This document shows, piece by piece, positions 52,983 through 61,445 of a stretch of DNA of 64,000 nt. A model generated the notes under the pieces. The model saw nothing but the letters and a program-made list of their open reading frames with translations. It was not told the origin of the DNA and searched no databases. Position 1 is the stretch's first letter; the number at the start of each line of letters is the position of its first letter. This DNA comes from Vibrio injensis (GTDB lineage: Bacteria; Pseudomonadota; Gammaproteobacteria; Enterobacterales; Vibrionaceae). A program made the position numbers and the translations under genes. The DNA is taken from contig NZ_BDJF01000025.1 in NCBI RefSeq assembly GCF_001895205.1, positions 124,001-188,000 on the forward strand, in the 5' to 3' direction.

Positions 52983-54486
52983 TTTCGCCCCCTTTAAGCC
53001 ACTCGAAAGCCAGGGCTTCAGCGGTCAAGTTTGCCAGTGTGGTGTCATCCATACGCGGGTACAGCTCCCCCAGCGCCTGCTGGAACTCGCGCAGGCCTTT
53101 GCCCTGTCGCTCAAAGTCAGCCAGCATTTTCGCCACCGGTGCCAGGTAGTCCGACTCAATCGCCTTATCCACCGAGTCCAATAGTGCCTCGTCAGCCTCT
53201 GCGTAGTGGTATTGGCCACAATCAGGGCATGGTGAGCGCTTGTTAAAGGCCGCAGGCTGTTGCCGGTTTCCGCCTTGCGGTATGGCGTCGTCGTCGCTTT
53301 CGGCCATTGGTATATTAAGCTCTTTATGCATAGCGCTTCGACTTACCCGGTCGCTGTTGCGAATGGCAATTTCGTAAACCTCCGCCCGGTCTTTGCGTGC
53401 CTCCTGTTCTTCGTAAAACTCAAAGGTTGGCGCGGCTACGTCTTCACCCAGGTTGATCGTGGTAATCCAGCGGAAGGCTTCGTCAAAGGCGAAGGCGATA
53501 ACCTCCCGATCCGATTCGTGGACGCTGGTTTCGCGCTCTCGGGCTGTTTCCGACGCGGCCCGCGCCCCGGTGCTGTTTTGCTCTGTGGCCAGGCTCTGAC
53601 TGGTCAGCGCCTTAGACATTTCGCGGTTGCATTCGTGTATCAGTAGCTGCTGCACCGGGCTGGAAGCCTGTCCGCCGCCCTTAGCCTCCAGCAGGTCGAT
53701 GTGTCCACCCTCTTGAAACACCGCGTAGCCTGCTTCTACCAGCTCTTCCAGGGCTTCGCTCAGGCTGTTCTGTTCGTGCTCCGGCGTACCTGCCGGGTAT
53801 TTGCCGATTGGGAACGGCAAGCCAAAGCGTTCGCAGAGCTTCACAAACCACTTGAAGCCGCCATGCTTAAAGGTATAAGGCCAAAAGCATGAGCTTAAAA
53901 GTGCGGTCCCATACGGATTATCATGGCTCGGCATGTGGCGGGTCACCAGGAATCGGTAGTCCTCGGCAGGTACGCCATGGGCCGGATGTTCGCGGGTGCG
54001 AATCCGCAGGTTGTTTTCATGGTCAAAAGCAAAGCGACGGTTGGGGCGGTCGACGATGGCCTTGGGTAATATCAGGTTACCGTTGCGCTCCCAGATTACC
54101 TCATGCACACGAAAGCCCCGAAACACGGCGGTGCCCATGTTCCAGATTACATCAGGCCAGGTCATGCCTGGTGCTGGCCGTCGTGCCATCCATTGCTCGC
54201 AAAGCTCTGCCGCCCGCATTGCCTTGGCATCCTCTGCGCCTGGTACCACGCGGTGCTCATAGCGAAGCAGGCCTGCTCGAACAGAGCGCAGCTCACCAAT
54301 TACGTGGGCGTCTGCCTGTATGGCATCGAAAACCGCCTCGCTTTTTCCTGCTTTGCGTAGGATGGTGTCGGGGTTTGGTAGGATCGCCAGCGCCTGGTAA
54401 AAGCCAGGGTCGCTATCGCGTCCGGCCTGCGGGCCTGCAACCAGCGACTTGCTCAGCCGCCGAACGTCTGACTGGGTGATGCTCAT
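52966..54486 (-). CDS. Phage portal protein (DUF935, Mu gp29-like)
   Basis: Dodecameric channel through which DNA enters the head. 506 residues from MSITQSDVRRLSKSLVAGPQ. DUF935 features: DPGFYQALAILPNPDTILRK near residue 27, GWKRNG-type EVIWERNG near residue 140, RHMPSHDNPYGTALLSSCFW near residue 188, and KWFVKLCERFGLPFPIGKYP near residue 215. A CPDCGQYHY motif lies near residue 425. The start codon overlaps the terminase stop (ATGA). The open frame continues 30 codons upstream inside the terminase gene, unlikely to be used. Confidence 0.9.
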   Translation of the reverse strand: MSITQSDVRRLSKSLVAGPQAGRDSDPGFYQALAILPNPDTILRKAGKSEAVFDAIQADAHVIGELRSVRAGLLRYEHRVVPGAEDAKAMRAAELCEQWMARRPAPGMTWPDVIWNMGTAVFRGFRVHEVIWERNGNLILPKAIVDRPNRRFAFDHENNLRIRTREHPAHGVPAEDYRFLVTRHMPSHDNPYGTALLSSCFWPYTFKHGGFKWFVKLCERFGLPFPIGKYPAGTPEHEQNSLSEALEELVEAGYAVFQEGGHIDLLEAKGGGQASSPVQQLLIHECNREMSKALTSQSLATEQNSTGARAASETARERETSVHESDREVIAFAFDEAFRWITTINLGEDVAAPTFEFYEEQEARKDRAEVYEIAIRNSDRVSRSAMHKELNIPMAESDDDAIPQGGNRQQPAAFNKRSPCPDCGQYHYAEADEALLDSVDKAIESDYLAPVAKMLADFERQGKGLREFQQALGELYPRMDDTTLANLTAEALAFEWLKGGENAGGD

Positions 54487-56099
54487 GCTTCGTAACCTCT
54501 CATATCTATACTGTTGCGCCGCCGTCCTGTTCGCAGAGTGCCGCGCGTGCTGTGTCCGCTTATGGCCAGCATCCATAGCATGTGCAATGCGTCCGGCCCG
54601 TCGTCATGGTCTGCCTCGGGCCAGTGCTTAAGTTGTTGTAGCAGGGTGTGTTGCGAGCGGTGCAGCCGGATAAGCTGGTTTACCACGTGCGGCTGCAGGG
54701 ACTCAATGCGCAGGGCTTTGTCGGTGCTTGGTGTGATGGCTCTGGCTGGCACCGGCACCCCTTCTTTGGCGCTGCGCTTGACCAGTTCAGTGCGCAAAAA
54801 CTCTTGAAACTGCACCGACTCGATACCCCACACCTGGCAGTGGTACTCAGCCTGAAGGTTGATAATGTCTGAAATGATGCGATCAGGAACGCGGCGGCTT
54901 ATGCTGGCCTCCACCACATCCAGCACTCCATGCTCACGGTCATAACCTCCAATCAATAAGGCAGACGGGTCGCGCCCCGTGTTGTTCTTGCCCAGCGAGG
55001 GGTCGCACGCACCATAGAACACCCAGTCGCGGGAAGGCTGCACCCAGAAGGTGATGCCGGTAGAGAACGGGCAGGACTCGCCCGCGCTCGGGTCTTGTTG
55101 CATCTCGCAAGCGAAGGCGTCGTGGTCGTCTGCGCGTATCTTCATCAGCGCCACCAACGGGCGAACCTCTGGCCAGCTCACCACTGCGCCCCGGTCCATT
55201 TCCTTTTTCCGCTCCCGGTAGAAGCGGTCGGCCACCTCTTCACCTTCATTCAGCAGCAGTTCTTCCCAGCGGTCCCAAAGGTCCATGCGGTCGGGCCACT
55301 CAAGCACAGCTCGGAACACACGCGCGCGCCACGTAGGGCGGGCCTGAATTCTCGCCAGTACCGAGTCGTAATGCAGGATGGTGCCGATATACCCAACATC
55401 CATAGTGCCGTCTGGCGGCCCCAATTTAAGCACCGCTTTGTTGATCCAGGCGACCAGCTTGTCGCGCTGAGTCAGAGAGCGCACGTTTTCGTCGTTCTCT
55501 ATATCATCCAGTAAGACCAGGTCGGGGCGGTGAGGGCCGTGGCGCAAACCCCGTAAGCGCTTGAGTGCGCCAAAGGCCTGCACTTTGCGATTGTTGCGGG
55601 TAACAATAACACCGATTTGCCACACCCGACCGCGCCCTGCAACGTCCGGGAAGTCTTGGGCCAGGCGTGGGTTGCTCTCCAGTTCTGCCTTGATGGCCTC
55701 CAGCATGGTCACTGCCTGGTCGGCTGTGTCCATGATGATCACGGTGTACCACTTCCAGCCGTTCAGAATGCACCACAACGAAAAAAGCTGGGTTACCAGG
55801 GTGGACTTGGCCTCGCCGCGCGGTGCCGCTACGGCGTACTTATTGCCCTTATTCTCTTTCAGCTTCGGTGCCAACTCGCTGGACACCCAGCGGTGAAAGT
55901 TCGACTCTTTGTTGCTGACGTAGTGCGGGAAGTAGGTCAGGCAGAAAAAGCGAAAGTCTGACACCTGCTTGGCCACTCGGGCGCTCTTCGCCTTTGCGTC
56001 CACTGCAAAGCCGTCCACCTCCGCCTCGATGCGCGCGCGCAACTCACCGGCGTACTGTGCAAGTTGCTTTTCAAACTCGCGGCGCGTTAGTTTAGCCAT
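54483..56099 (-). CDS. Phage terminase large subunit (Mu gp28-like)
   Basis: ATP-driven packaging motor and nuclease. 538 residues: ATPase half with Walker-A-like AVAAPRGEAKSTLVTQLF near residue 88 and Walker B DLVLLDDIENDEN near residue 195; nuclease half with acidic residues in YGACDPSLGKNNTGRDPSAL near residue 363 and ADHDDGPDALHMLW near residue 507. All motifs look intact. Start overlaps the methyltransferase stop by eight bases. Confidence 0.92.
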   Translation of the reverse strand: MAKLTRREFEKQLAQYAGELRARIEAEVDGFAVDAKAKSARVAKQVSDFRFFCLTYFPHYVSNKESNFHRWVSSELAPKLKENKGNKYAVAAPRGEAKSTLVTQLFSLWCILNGWKWYTVIIMDTADQAVTMLEAIKAELESNPRLAQDFPDVAGRGRVWQIGVIVTRNNRKVQAFGALKRLRGLRHGPHRPDLVLLDDIENDENVRSLTQRDKLVAWINKAVLKLGPPDGTMDVGYIGTILHYDSVLARIQARPTWRARVFRAVLEWPDRMDLWDRWEELLLNEGEEVADRFYRERKKEMDRGAVVSWPEVRPLVALMKIRADDHDAFACEMQQDPSAGESCPFSTGITFWVQPSRDWVFYGACDPSLGKNNTGRDPSALLIGGYDREHGVLDVVEASISRRVPDRIISDIINLQAEYHCQVWGIESVQFQEFLRTELVKRSAKEGVPVPARAITPSTDKALRIESLQPHVVNQLIRLHRSQHTLLQQLKHWPEADHDDGPDALHMLWMLAISGHSTRGTLRTGRRRNSIDMRGYEA

Positions 56100-56853
56100 T
56101 CGCCACCTCGGCAGTTGCCAAGCCTAGCTCCGCACGCAGTCGCTCCGCCGCCACCTGAAAATAACCCTCTGACATTTCCACGCCAACGAACTGGCAGCCA
56201 GCACGTAATGCGGCCACTCCGGTGGTGGCGCTGCCCATAAAGGGGTCGAGCACCACGCCGCCCGGCGGCACAATGCGGACCAGCTCTTCCATCAGTGGTT
56301 CTGGTTTGCCTACCTGATGCAGACGCGGACCCTTGCGGGGAGCGCAGGTAAAGACGCCAGGCAATGCGGGCGCTTCGGAATTGGGGGGCATGGGTCCTTT
56401 ACTGCCCCAGAGTACGTATTCTGCCTGAGCGCGGAACCGGCCTTTCGATGGGCGAACGCCCTGGGTTTTGTCCCACACTGCTACACCCCGCCATGAGAAA
56501 CCGGCTGCCTGCAAAGCGTCCGAGCTTACCGGTAGTTGCCGCCAATCGGTAAACATGCAAATGGCAGCCCCCGGACGCATGACGCGGTAGCACTCACTGA
56601 GCCACAGAGTGGCCCAGGCAAGATAGCCGCGCTGGTCGCGGTTGTCGCCGTCAAAGTCGGGCAACACCTCTTTCTGGCCGGTGGTTACATACTTGGTGCG
56701 GGTGCTGGCCTGGCGATCACCACGAAACGCACCACCACTTGAGTAAGGTGGGTCGGTTATAACTGCATCCACACTGCCGCTGTCCATGGTGGCCAAGGCG
56801 CGTAGCGCATCCCCTTGAATCAGGCTGACGCCCGGCAATTTCATGCTATCCAT
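56092..56853 (-). CDS. Phage DNA methyltransferase (N4-cytosine/N6-adenine type)
   Basis: A 253-residue amino-methyltransferase: catalytic motif DAVITDPPYSSGG near residue 30 precedes the SAM-binding motif VVLDPFMGSATTGVAAL near residue 205, the beta-class order. No restriction enzyme partner is adjacent, so it is an orphan, probably protecting phage DNA from host restriction. It lies between the small and large terminase genes and overlaps both neighbours by eight bases. Target base and site are unknown. Confidence 0.88.
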   Translation of the reverse strand: MDSMKLPGVSLIQGDALRALATMDSGSVDAVITDPPYSSGGAFRGDRQASTRTKYVTTGQKEVLPDFDGDNRDQRGYLAWATLWLSECYRVMRPGAAICMFTDWRQLPVSSDALQAAGFSWRGVAVWDKTQGVRPSKGRFRAQAEYVLWGSKGPMPPNSEAPALPGVFTCAPRKGPRLHQVGKPEPLMEELVRIVPPGGVVLDPFMGSATTGVAALRAGCQFVGVEMSEGYFQVAAERLRAELGLATAEVANG

Positions 56854-57343
56854 AAATCTCGCTCAAATGCTCCCCAAAGGGTTCCAGAATCTCCAAAAAC
56901 ACCTCGGTGTGTTGCGGGTGTTTCTGGCGTATGTACTCGGCCAGGTGCTTGGTTACGTCCAGCGCAATAGACAGCTTGGCCAGCTCGGGGCTGGTTGCAC
57001 CGGCAGCCTTCACGGTCTTGGTGTAGGCGTCGGACAGGCGACTGATTGCCTCCGCCCGTTCTATCGGGTCACCACTGTGGGTGCGCAGGGCTTCGAGCGT
57101 GGTTTGAAACAGCTTTATAAAATCGTCCAGCACCGCCGCCGTAAGGTCGCCCAGCCCACCGTTGCTTATGCGGTCGGCCATACGGGCGTTGTCCCAGCAG
57201 TCGCCACGTTCCCGCGCATTCGCTTTCCAGCGCCGCGCTGTCTCATAGCGGACGTCGTGCATGGCCGCTGCCTGCGTTAGTGGTACCCGCCCCTCCACGT
57301 ATGATTTGCGGACGGCTTGCCGGGTTTCCTTCGTGTGCGCCAT
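56846..57343 (-). CDS. DUF1804 / Mu gp27-like protein, probable small terminase
   Basis: 165 residues. The N-terminal helix-turn-helix (TKETRQAVRKSYVEGRVPLT, then AAAMHDVRYETARRWKANAR) suits DNA recognition; a helical C-terminal part follows (LAKLSIALDVTKHLAEYIRQ). Genes of this family lie just before the large terminase in Mu-like phages and are taken to recognise the packaging site. Start overlaps the preceding stop by one base. Confidence 0.82.
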   Translation of the reverse strand: MAHTKETRQAVRKSYVEGRVPLTQAAAMHDVRYETARRWKANARERGDCWDNARMADRISNGGLGDLTAAVLDDFIKLFQTTLEALRTHSGDPIERAEAISRLSDAYTKTVKAAGATSPELAKLSIALDVTKHLAEYIRQKHPQHTEVFLEILEPFGEHLSEIYG

Positions 57344-57663
57344 TAGCCACCCTTCATCATTAACTTGGCCAGCTCCACCGCAACGGCTGCCAGGCCACCC
57401 GCCAGACCGCCGGTGCTGGCACTTTTCAGGTTGACGTTCGACAGCGCTGTGTTCAGGTCGTCAATGTCCTTTTCCTGCGCTTTCATGCGGGCATCCAGTG
57501 CCGCCTTCAGATCGTCAATGCGTTGATTGGTGTGCTTGCCCTGGTTGGTAACCAGTTCGCGAATTGCCCCCAGCTCGCTGCGCATCTCTACCATCAGCAT
57601 CAGCATTTGGTGCTGTGGGTCCTTTGCCTGCTGGTGCAGGTTGCTGCTATCTCGATCAGTCAT
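57343..57663 (-). CDS. Small phage coiled-coil protein (Mu gp25/26 region)
   Basis: 106 residues: helical, heptad-like middle (MRSELGAIRELVTNQGKHTN, RIDDLKAALDARMKAQEKDI) and a small hydrophobic C-terminus (TGGLAGGLAAVAVELAKLMM). It takes the place of the DUF2730-like genes of Mu-like phages. Function unknown. Overlaps the zinc-finger gene upstream by eight bases. Confidence 0.65.
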   Translation of the reverse strand: MTDRDSSNLHQQAKDPQHQMLMLMVEMRSELGAIRELVTNQGKHTNQRIDDLKAALDARMKAQEKDIDDLNTALSNVNLKSASTGGLAGGLAAVAVELAKLMMKGG

Positions 57664-57868
57664 GATAGGTCTGGCACTCCGTACAACGTGTCGCGCCCGG
57701 CTTGATGGCCAGGCGTTTCGGGTTAATCGTTACGCCGCAATCAAGGCAAGCGCGAGAATCGCCGGGCGCAATGGGTTGTGCGTCCGTGCTGCTCTTTGCC
57801 TTGGCCCTTGCCAGCGCTATGTCTCTTTGTCGCTGCTCTGCGTCAGCGGCGTGGTCTGCAAAGTCCAC
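57656..57868 (-). CDS. TraR/DksA-type zinc-finger protein
   Basis: 70 residues with the four-cysteine finger CLDCGVTINPKRL...RCTECQ at about residues 42-66 and an acidic-basic N-terminal helix. Proteins of this type in phages and plasmids can bind RNA polymerase through the secondary channel like DksA. GTG start with ggag nine bases upstream. Confidence 0.8.
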   Translation of the reverse strand: MDFADHAADAEQRQRDIALARAKAKSSTDAQPIAPGDSRACLDCGVTINPKRLAIKPGATRCTECQTYHD

Positions 57869-57872
57869 AGGT

Positions 57873-58013
57873 TTACTCCTTCTTGTTGTTGCTCTGCCAC
57901 TGCCGAATCAGCGGGAACAGCAATAAGGCGAACAGTGCCGTTATGGCAATGCGCCGCCACCGCCATTTGCGGTTAATCAGATCGGGGTCTTCGTGCAGGG
58001 TTGAATCAGCCAT
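57873..58013 (-). CDS. 46-residue single-pass membrane protein beside the endolysin
   Basis: A short gene: MADSTLHEDPDLINRKWRWR, then the hydrophobic helix IAITALFALLLFPLI (about residues 21-36) and a polar tail SNNKKE. Its ATG overlaps the amidase stop by eight bases and its own stop lies five bases before the next gene, as in the rest of the operon. Position suggests a lysis role (holin, antiholin or spanin part), but it has only one helix and no lipobox. Confidence 0.65.
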   Translation of the reverse strand: MADSTLHEDPDLINRKWRWRRIAITALFALLLFPLIRQWQSNNKKE

Positions 58014-58428
58014 TAGCGCCTCCTTGCCACCAGGACTTCACGTCGAAGCATGGGCATGGCTTGCGGTTGTCAAGGTCGCGGTGTCCACACACAGCGCTGA
58101 CGCCGTATGCCTTGGCGAGGCTTTGCACCAGGCTGTCCAGTTGCTGCCACTGGGCGCGCGTGAAGTTACAGTCCGGTTGCCCTTGTTCGCTCATGCCGCC
58201 CACCAGGCAGACGCCCAGGCTGTCGCCATTATGGCCAGCCACATGAGCACCGGCCTGCTCTACAGGTCGGCCTTTCTCCAGCGTGCCGTCGCGACGGATC
58301 ACGAAGTGGTAGCCAATGTCACGCCAGCCGTTTTCCTCAACGTGCCAGCGGCGTATGTCAGCCGCTCCTATATCCATGCTTGGCTTGGTGTAAGCGCAGT
58401 GGATAACAATTCGGTTAATGGCTCGCAT
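58006..58428 (-). CDS. Phage endolysin, N-acetylmuramoyl-L-alanine amidase
   Basis: 140-residue T7-lysozyme-like zinc amidase that cuts peptidoglycan for lysis. Zinc ligands are His10 (IVIHCAYT), His116 (CGHRDLD) and a Cys of RKPCPCF (Cys125 or 127) with Lys123 before it; Tyr40 in DIGYHFVIRRDG is the catalytic tyrosine position. No signal peptide, so it needs a holin. The start at 58428 has ggggg upstream; a TTG four codons earlier is less likely. Confidence 0.9.
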   Translation of the reverse strand: MRAINRIVIHCAYTKPSMDIGAADIRRWHVEENGWRDIGYHFVIRRDGTLEKGRPVEQAGAHVAGHNGDSLGVCLVGGMSEQGQPDCNFTRAQWQQLDSLVQSLAKAYGVSAVCGHRDLDNRKPCPCFDVKSWWQGGANG

Positions 58429-58534
58429 AAATACCCCCAAGTAGGAAATTAAACATGGGGCAAGGGTAAGCGGCCCGGTTACTGCGGGCAGGTACGGAAA
58501 TGTTTCAGCGGGAAGAGTAAAACAGAGGGAGGTG

Positions 58535-58972
58535 TTACAGGTCGAACAGGCTGCGCTGCTGCGTGTGGCTGCTTACGTAGCTGTCACTGGCGGCTAGAAT
58601 GTTTGAAATTTGCCGCGTAGTCAAGTCATACCGACGAGCCAGTGTTGCCAGGCTTTCACCCTGGGAGGCTTCTTCGCAGATGCGGCGATTGCGGATCTGA
58701 ATCAAGGCTTTGTCCAGCTTGGGAAGGGTCAGGGTTTGGCCGCCATACTCTTCGCTGAGCGCCTTGGCGCAGTCGGCGGGCATGATCTTGGTGAGCACCT
58801 CGCTGCGCTCGCCATGGATAGGTACCGTGTAAGGGGTGCCGCCCCGCGCGCGCAGCAAAGACAAGGTGGCAGGCAGGCCAATGGTGGCTGCCAGTAGGCG
58901 TATTTGAGGGGGGAGCTGTGAAAGCTCCACGCCCTCATTGATTAAGTGGTTCAGTACCGCCTCTTGGGTCAA
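58535..58972 (-). CDS. Mor-type transcription activator of phage middle genes
   Basis: 145-residue protein of the Mor family, which in Mu turns on the middle promoter that leads to late expression. IMPADCAKALSEEYGGQTLT and the C-terminal helix-turn-helix SLATLARRYDLTTRQISNIL (about residues 103-122) fit. I choose the TTG at 58972 as start: ggag lies eight bases upstream and it overlaps the gp16-like stop (TTGA). A GTG 13 codons upstream is the alternative. The 106 bases between this gene and the amidase are the expected place of a Mor-dependent promoter. Confidence 0.85.
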   Translation of the reverse strand: MTQEAVLNHLINEGVELSQLPPQIRLLAATIGLPATLSLLRARGGTPYTVPIHGERSEVLTKIMPADCAKALSEEYGGQTLTLPKLDKALIQIRNRRICEEASQGESLATLARRYDLTTRQISNILAASDSYVSSHTQQRSLFDL

Positions 58973-59454
58973 TCTGTTATCTCCTTTTGTAACCCTACCC
59001 GAACACACCAACCCTTCAAGGCTTCAATGGCCTGATTGAGCTGGTGGCCGTCCGCCCATTCCAGTCGCTCCAGGCTCTTGACTTGCCCAACACACCAGCG
59101 GTGCATGGCCTGCTCGCTGCGGTCGCGCACGTGGCCTTTGTCGGCCAGTAGCGTCCACATGGCGTTGAGCTTGGCAATGCGCGCCTTGCGCCACTTGGCT
59201 GTACTCAGCCGGGTGCCGGTGCGCTTAACTTTAAAGCCGTTGCGCTTCAGGTGCTCCAGCGCCTGATCCAGTTGCGCCACGGTCATGGTTTTGGCCGATA
59301 CTTTGCCACCCTTCTCAGTTGCGCCGTATTGACGCAAGATAAGGCGGTAGGTTTCTTCGTCCAGTTGCAGCTCACGCTGCCCTACCGCCAACAGGCGGTA
59401 GAGCTGGACGCGGCGGTCGCCACCCTTGGTTGTGGTGGCTGGCTTAGCTGACAT
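58969..59454 (-). CDS. Mu gp16-like protein (DUF1018)
   Basis: 161 residues from MSAKPATTTKGGDRRVQLYR; RRVQLYRLLAVGQRELQLDE and ETYRLILRQYGATEKGG are typical of the DUF1018 (gp16) family that lies just before mor in Mu-like phages. Basic and helical; function unknown. Start overlaps the zinc-ribbon gene stop. Confidence 0.82.
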   Translation of the reverse strand: MSAKPATTTKGGDRRVQLYRLLAVGQRELQLDEETYRLILRQYGATEKGGKVSAKTMTVAQLDQALEHLKRNGFKVKRTGTRLSTAKWRKARIAKLNAMWTLLADKGHVRDRSEQAMHRWCVGQVKSLERLEWADGHQLNQAIEALKGWCVRVGLQKEITD

Positions 59455-59740
59455 AGCCGAACCCTCCGCACTTCTTGCAGCGCTCGCTGTAGTCGTGACC
59501 GCTGATGTTCGGGTATTCAATCTCGCCCGAACCTTCGCAGTGCGTGCAGGTTGGCGGTTCCAGGCTCCACTCGTCGTCAGCCAGGCGCACAATGTCGACC
59601 TCAGTTTGCGGCCATAGCTTACGGGCCAAGCGCTGCACCGCCTCTTCGGGGGAGGCGGTGCAGGTAGCCCGCTTCCCTTTAACCGTGTTGGTGGTGTAGG
59701 TTCCGCCCACGTATTTGGTGTGACAGGTTATTCCGGCCAT
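59444..59740 (-). CDS. Small phage zinc-ribbon protein
   Basis: 98 residues from MAGITCHTKYVGGTYTTNTV, a basic N-terminal part followed by two DnaJ-like cysteine motifs CTHCEGSGEIEY and CKKCGGFGYVS that should bind one zinc. Role unknown; the fold suggests nucleic-acid or protein binding. gggggtg precedes the ATG, which follows the DUF3164 stop directly. Confidence 0.7.
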   Translation of the reverse strand: MAGITCHTKYVGGTYTTNTVKGKRATCTASPEEAVQRLARKLWPQTEVDIVRLADDEWSLEPPTCTHCEGSGEIEYPNISGHDYSERCKKCGGFGYVS

Positions 59741-59741
59741 A

Positions 59742-60368
59742 TCACACCCCCGCAATGTCCAGGCTGATAGCCTGGTACCGGTCGGTGTTGCCTACGCGCT
59801 CATAGAAGCGAACATAAGCCTTGCTGCCTACAACCTGGCACGCCTCGCTAATCGCCTTCATGGCCTCCTGCCAGCGGTGGTCGGTGATTTCCAGGCGACG
59901 CAAAGCCAGTACGCGGGCGGTGCGAATGTCGCCCTTCTGGTCCACTCGGAACGCATCGTTAACCAGCGTTAGCAGCTCAGGCTTTGCTCCTTCGCTCCAG
60001 TCTTGCAGGCATTCGTCGATCAGCGCCTTAGCCGCCTGCAGCCGTTCATCGAACGCAATGCTTTCATGGATAGCGCGCTGCACCTTGTACTGGCCGTCAA
60101 AGCTGAGCAGGGATACATTGCCCTTTTTCCCGCCCATTTTCACCCCGTACTGCTCGGCGCTCAGCTCAATAAACGCCTCAATATCGCCAAAGGTGGCTGC
60201 TTTAAATTGTGTCAGAGTTTCTTGCAAGGCCTTGGCTTTTTGCACCAGGTCGCGCACCAGTTGGTCGCGCTCCTTGTCGATGGGCTTGATCATGTCTTCA
60301 TGCACCAGGCGGCCCTGTGCGTCTTTCAGGTAGCCAGCCGGTACCTGTTCGTGCTGTTGTTTAGTCAT
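59742..60368 (-). CDS. DUF3164-family phage early protein
   Basis: 208 residues; MIKPIDKERDQLVRDLVQKA and FGDIEAFIELSAEQYGVKMG, then GNVSLLSFDGQYKVQRAIHE are the family features known from Mu-like and other phage early regions. Helical and charged; function unknown to me. Overlaps the HD-domain gene by four bases. Confidence 0.82.
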   Translation of the reverse strand: MTKQQHEQVPAGYLKDAQGRLVHEDMIKPIDKERDQLVRDLVQKAKALQETLTQFKAATFGDIEAFIELSAEQYGVKMGGKKGNVSLLSFDGQYKVQRAIHESIAFDERLQAAKALIDECLQDWSEGAKPELLTLVNDAFRVDQKGDIRTARVLALRRLEITDHRWQEAMKAISEACQVVGSKAYVRFYERVGNTDRYQAISLDIAGV

Positions 60369-61120
60369 GGTGTTGTGCTCCTTTGGTCTTGGTCGGTAGC
60401 CCCTCCGGCATGGGTATGCCGGCGGCGCTGGTCAGGTAACGCAGTGCGTGAATAAAGCGCTGCCTCTTCGCTCATGGGCGGCATAAAGCCCAGGTTGCGG
60501 GCGGTGGCGTCTGGGGCGGGCAGCAGTTGCTCACCTTCACCTAGCGGCCACAGATGCCGCATTTCCATAATGGTGGCCTGGTGGTCTGCCTCTGCAATCA
60601 AAGCGCGAACGGTCAGGCTTGGCGGGTCCAGACGAAAGGCGCACTCAATAGCCGCCTGAAGTTGCTGGGCCGCTTTCTCAAGTGGTTCACGCATTCCCGG
60701 CAGCGCCTTGAGTGGCCGGATGATGTCGCCCATATAGGCCTCGTGAGCGTCGTGCAGCAGCGCGTGCAGTACGTCTACCGGGGTGGTGCCTTTGACCTCC
60801 TCCACATAGTCCGCCACCCACACGCTGTGCTGGGCCACACTCAGCCCGCCGCCGTGACCATGGCCCAGGTAGCGGCGCTGGCTGGCCAGGCTCCAGGCAA
60901 TATCCCACCAGTGAACGGCGGCGGGGTCGGCGTTAGCCAGATCCATAATGCGCCCACTGTAGGTCAGCATTACCGTGGGCGGGTGGCCCTGTTCGGTGGC
61001 CGGGTGCAGCTCCTGAACCTTGCCGTGACAGCAGGCCCCTACGCCACTCACCAGACGCGAATCCCAGCGGCCACATACTTCGCATTCACCTTCCTTGCGT
61101 GCCAGGTTATCGGTTTGCAT
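60365..61120 (-). CDS. Phage HD-domain phosphohydrolase with N-terminal cysteine motif
   Basis: 251 residues. The HD core (about 60-215) resembles YfbR-type deoxynucleoside 5'-monophosphatases: His98 in SVAQHSVWVADYV, His123-Asp124 in LHALLHDAHEAYMGDIIRPL and Asp in AEADHQATIMEMRHLW. Before it lies CEVCGRWD...GACCHG (residues 13-31), which may bind zinc. It could change nucleotide pools during replication, or act in defence; substrate unknown. Start overlaps the upstream stop. Confidence 0.78.
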   Translation of the reverse strand: MQTDNLARKEGECEVCGRWDSRLVSGVGACCHGKVQELHPATEQGHPPTVMLTYSGRIMDLANADPAAVHWWDIAWSLASQRRYLGHGHGGGLSVAQHSVWVADYVEEVKGTTPVDVLHALLHDAHEAYMGDIIRPLKALPGMREPLEKAAQQLQAAIECAFRLDPPSLTVRALIAEADHQATIMEMRHLWPLGEGEQLLPAPDATARNLGFMPPMSEEAALYSRTALPDQRRRHTHAGGATDQDQRSTTP

Positions 61121-61445
61121 GGCGCACCTCCTTGGGTACCGGGTTGTGCTTGTGGCTGTGGTGGCGCAGCGGTTCCACAATGCGCCCACCGCACACCTTC
61201 GCGCTTGCCGGAATCATTGCCTGGGTCAGGCGTTCAGCCTCCATTTCGGCCAGCGCCTCGCGGGTGGCCACTTCCTGCTGTGCAGGCAGGAGCGGGGCTG
61301 GGTCTTCCCCAGCCCTCTCCATCTCCATGTAGTGGTCCGGGCTGCGCAGGAATGCCACGAAAGGCACTCCACGGCGGCGGTGAATGTCATGCTTAACAAA
61401 CACCTCCCCCCAGTATTCGATGTAAGCGTCGGTGTAGCGGGTCAT
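61107..61445 (-). CDS. Hypothetical phage early protein
   Basis: 112 residues from MTRYTDAYIEYWGEVFVKHD, with the ATG sharing a base with the MuB-type gene stop (TAATG). Contains GVPFVAFLRSPDHYMEMERA and a basic histidine-rich tail (LRHHSHKHNPVPKEVRHANR). I do not recognise a family. The open frame continues upstream inside gene B but the overlap and ribosome site favour this start. Confidence 0.65.
   Translation of the reverse strand: MTRYTDAYIEYWGEVFVKHDIHRRRGVPFVAFLRSPDHYMEMERAGEDPAPLLPAQQEVATREALAEMEAERLTQAMIPASAKVCGGRIVEPLRHHSHKHNPVPKEVRHANR

Noticed and set aside
60554..61396. 280-codon open frame on the plus strand of the prophage
   Set aside because: Long antisense frames are expected in GC-rich DNA; it covers the HD-domain and adjacent genes that have clear motifs and overlapping starts.
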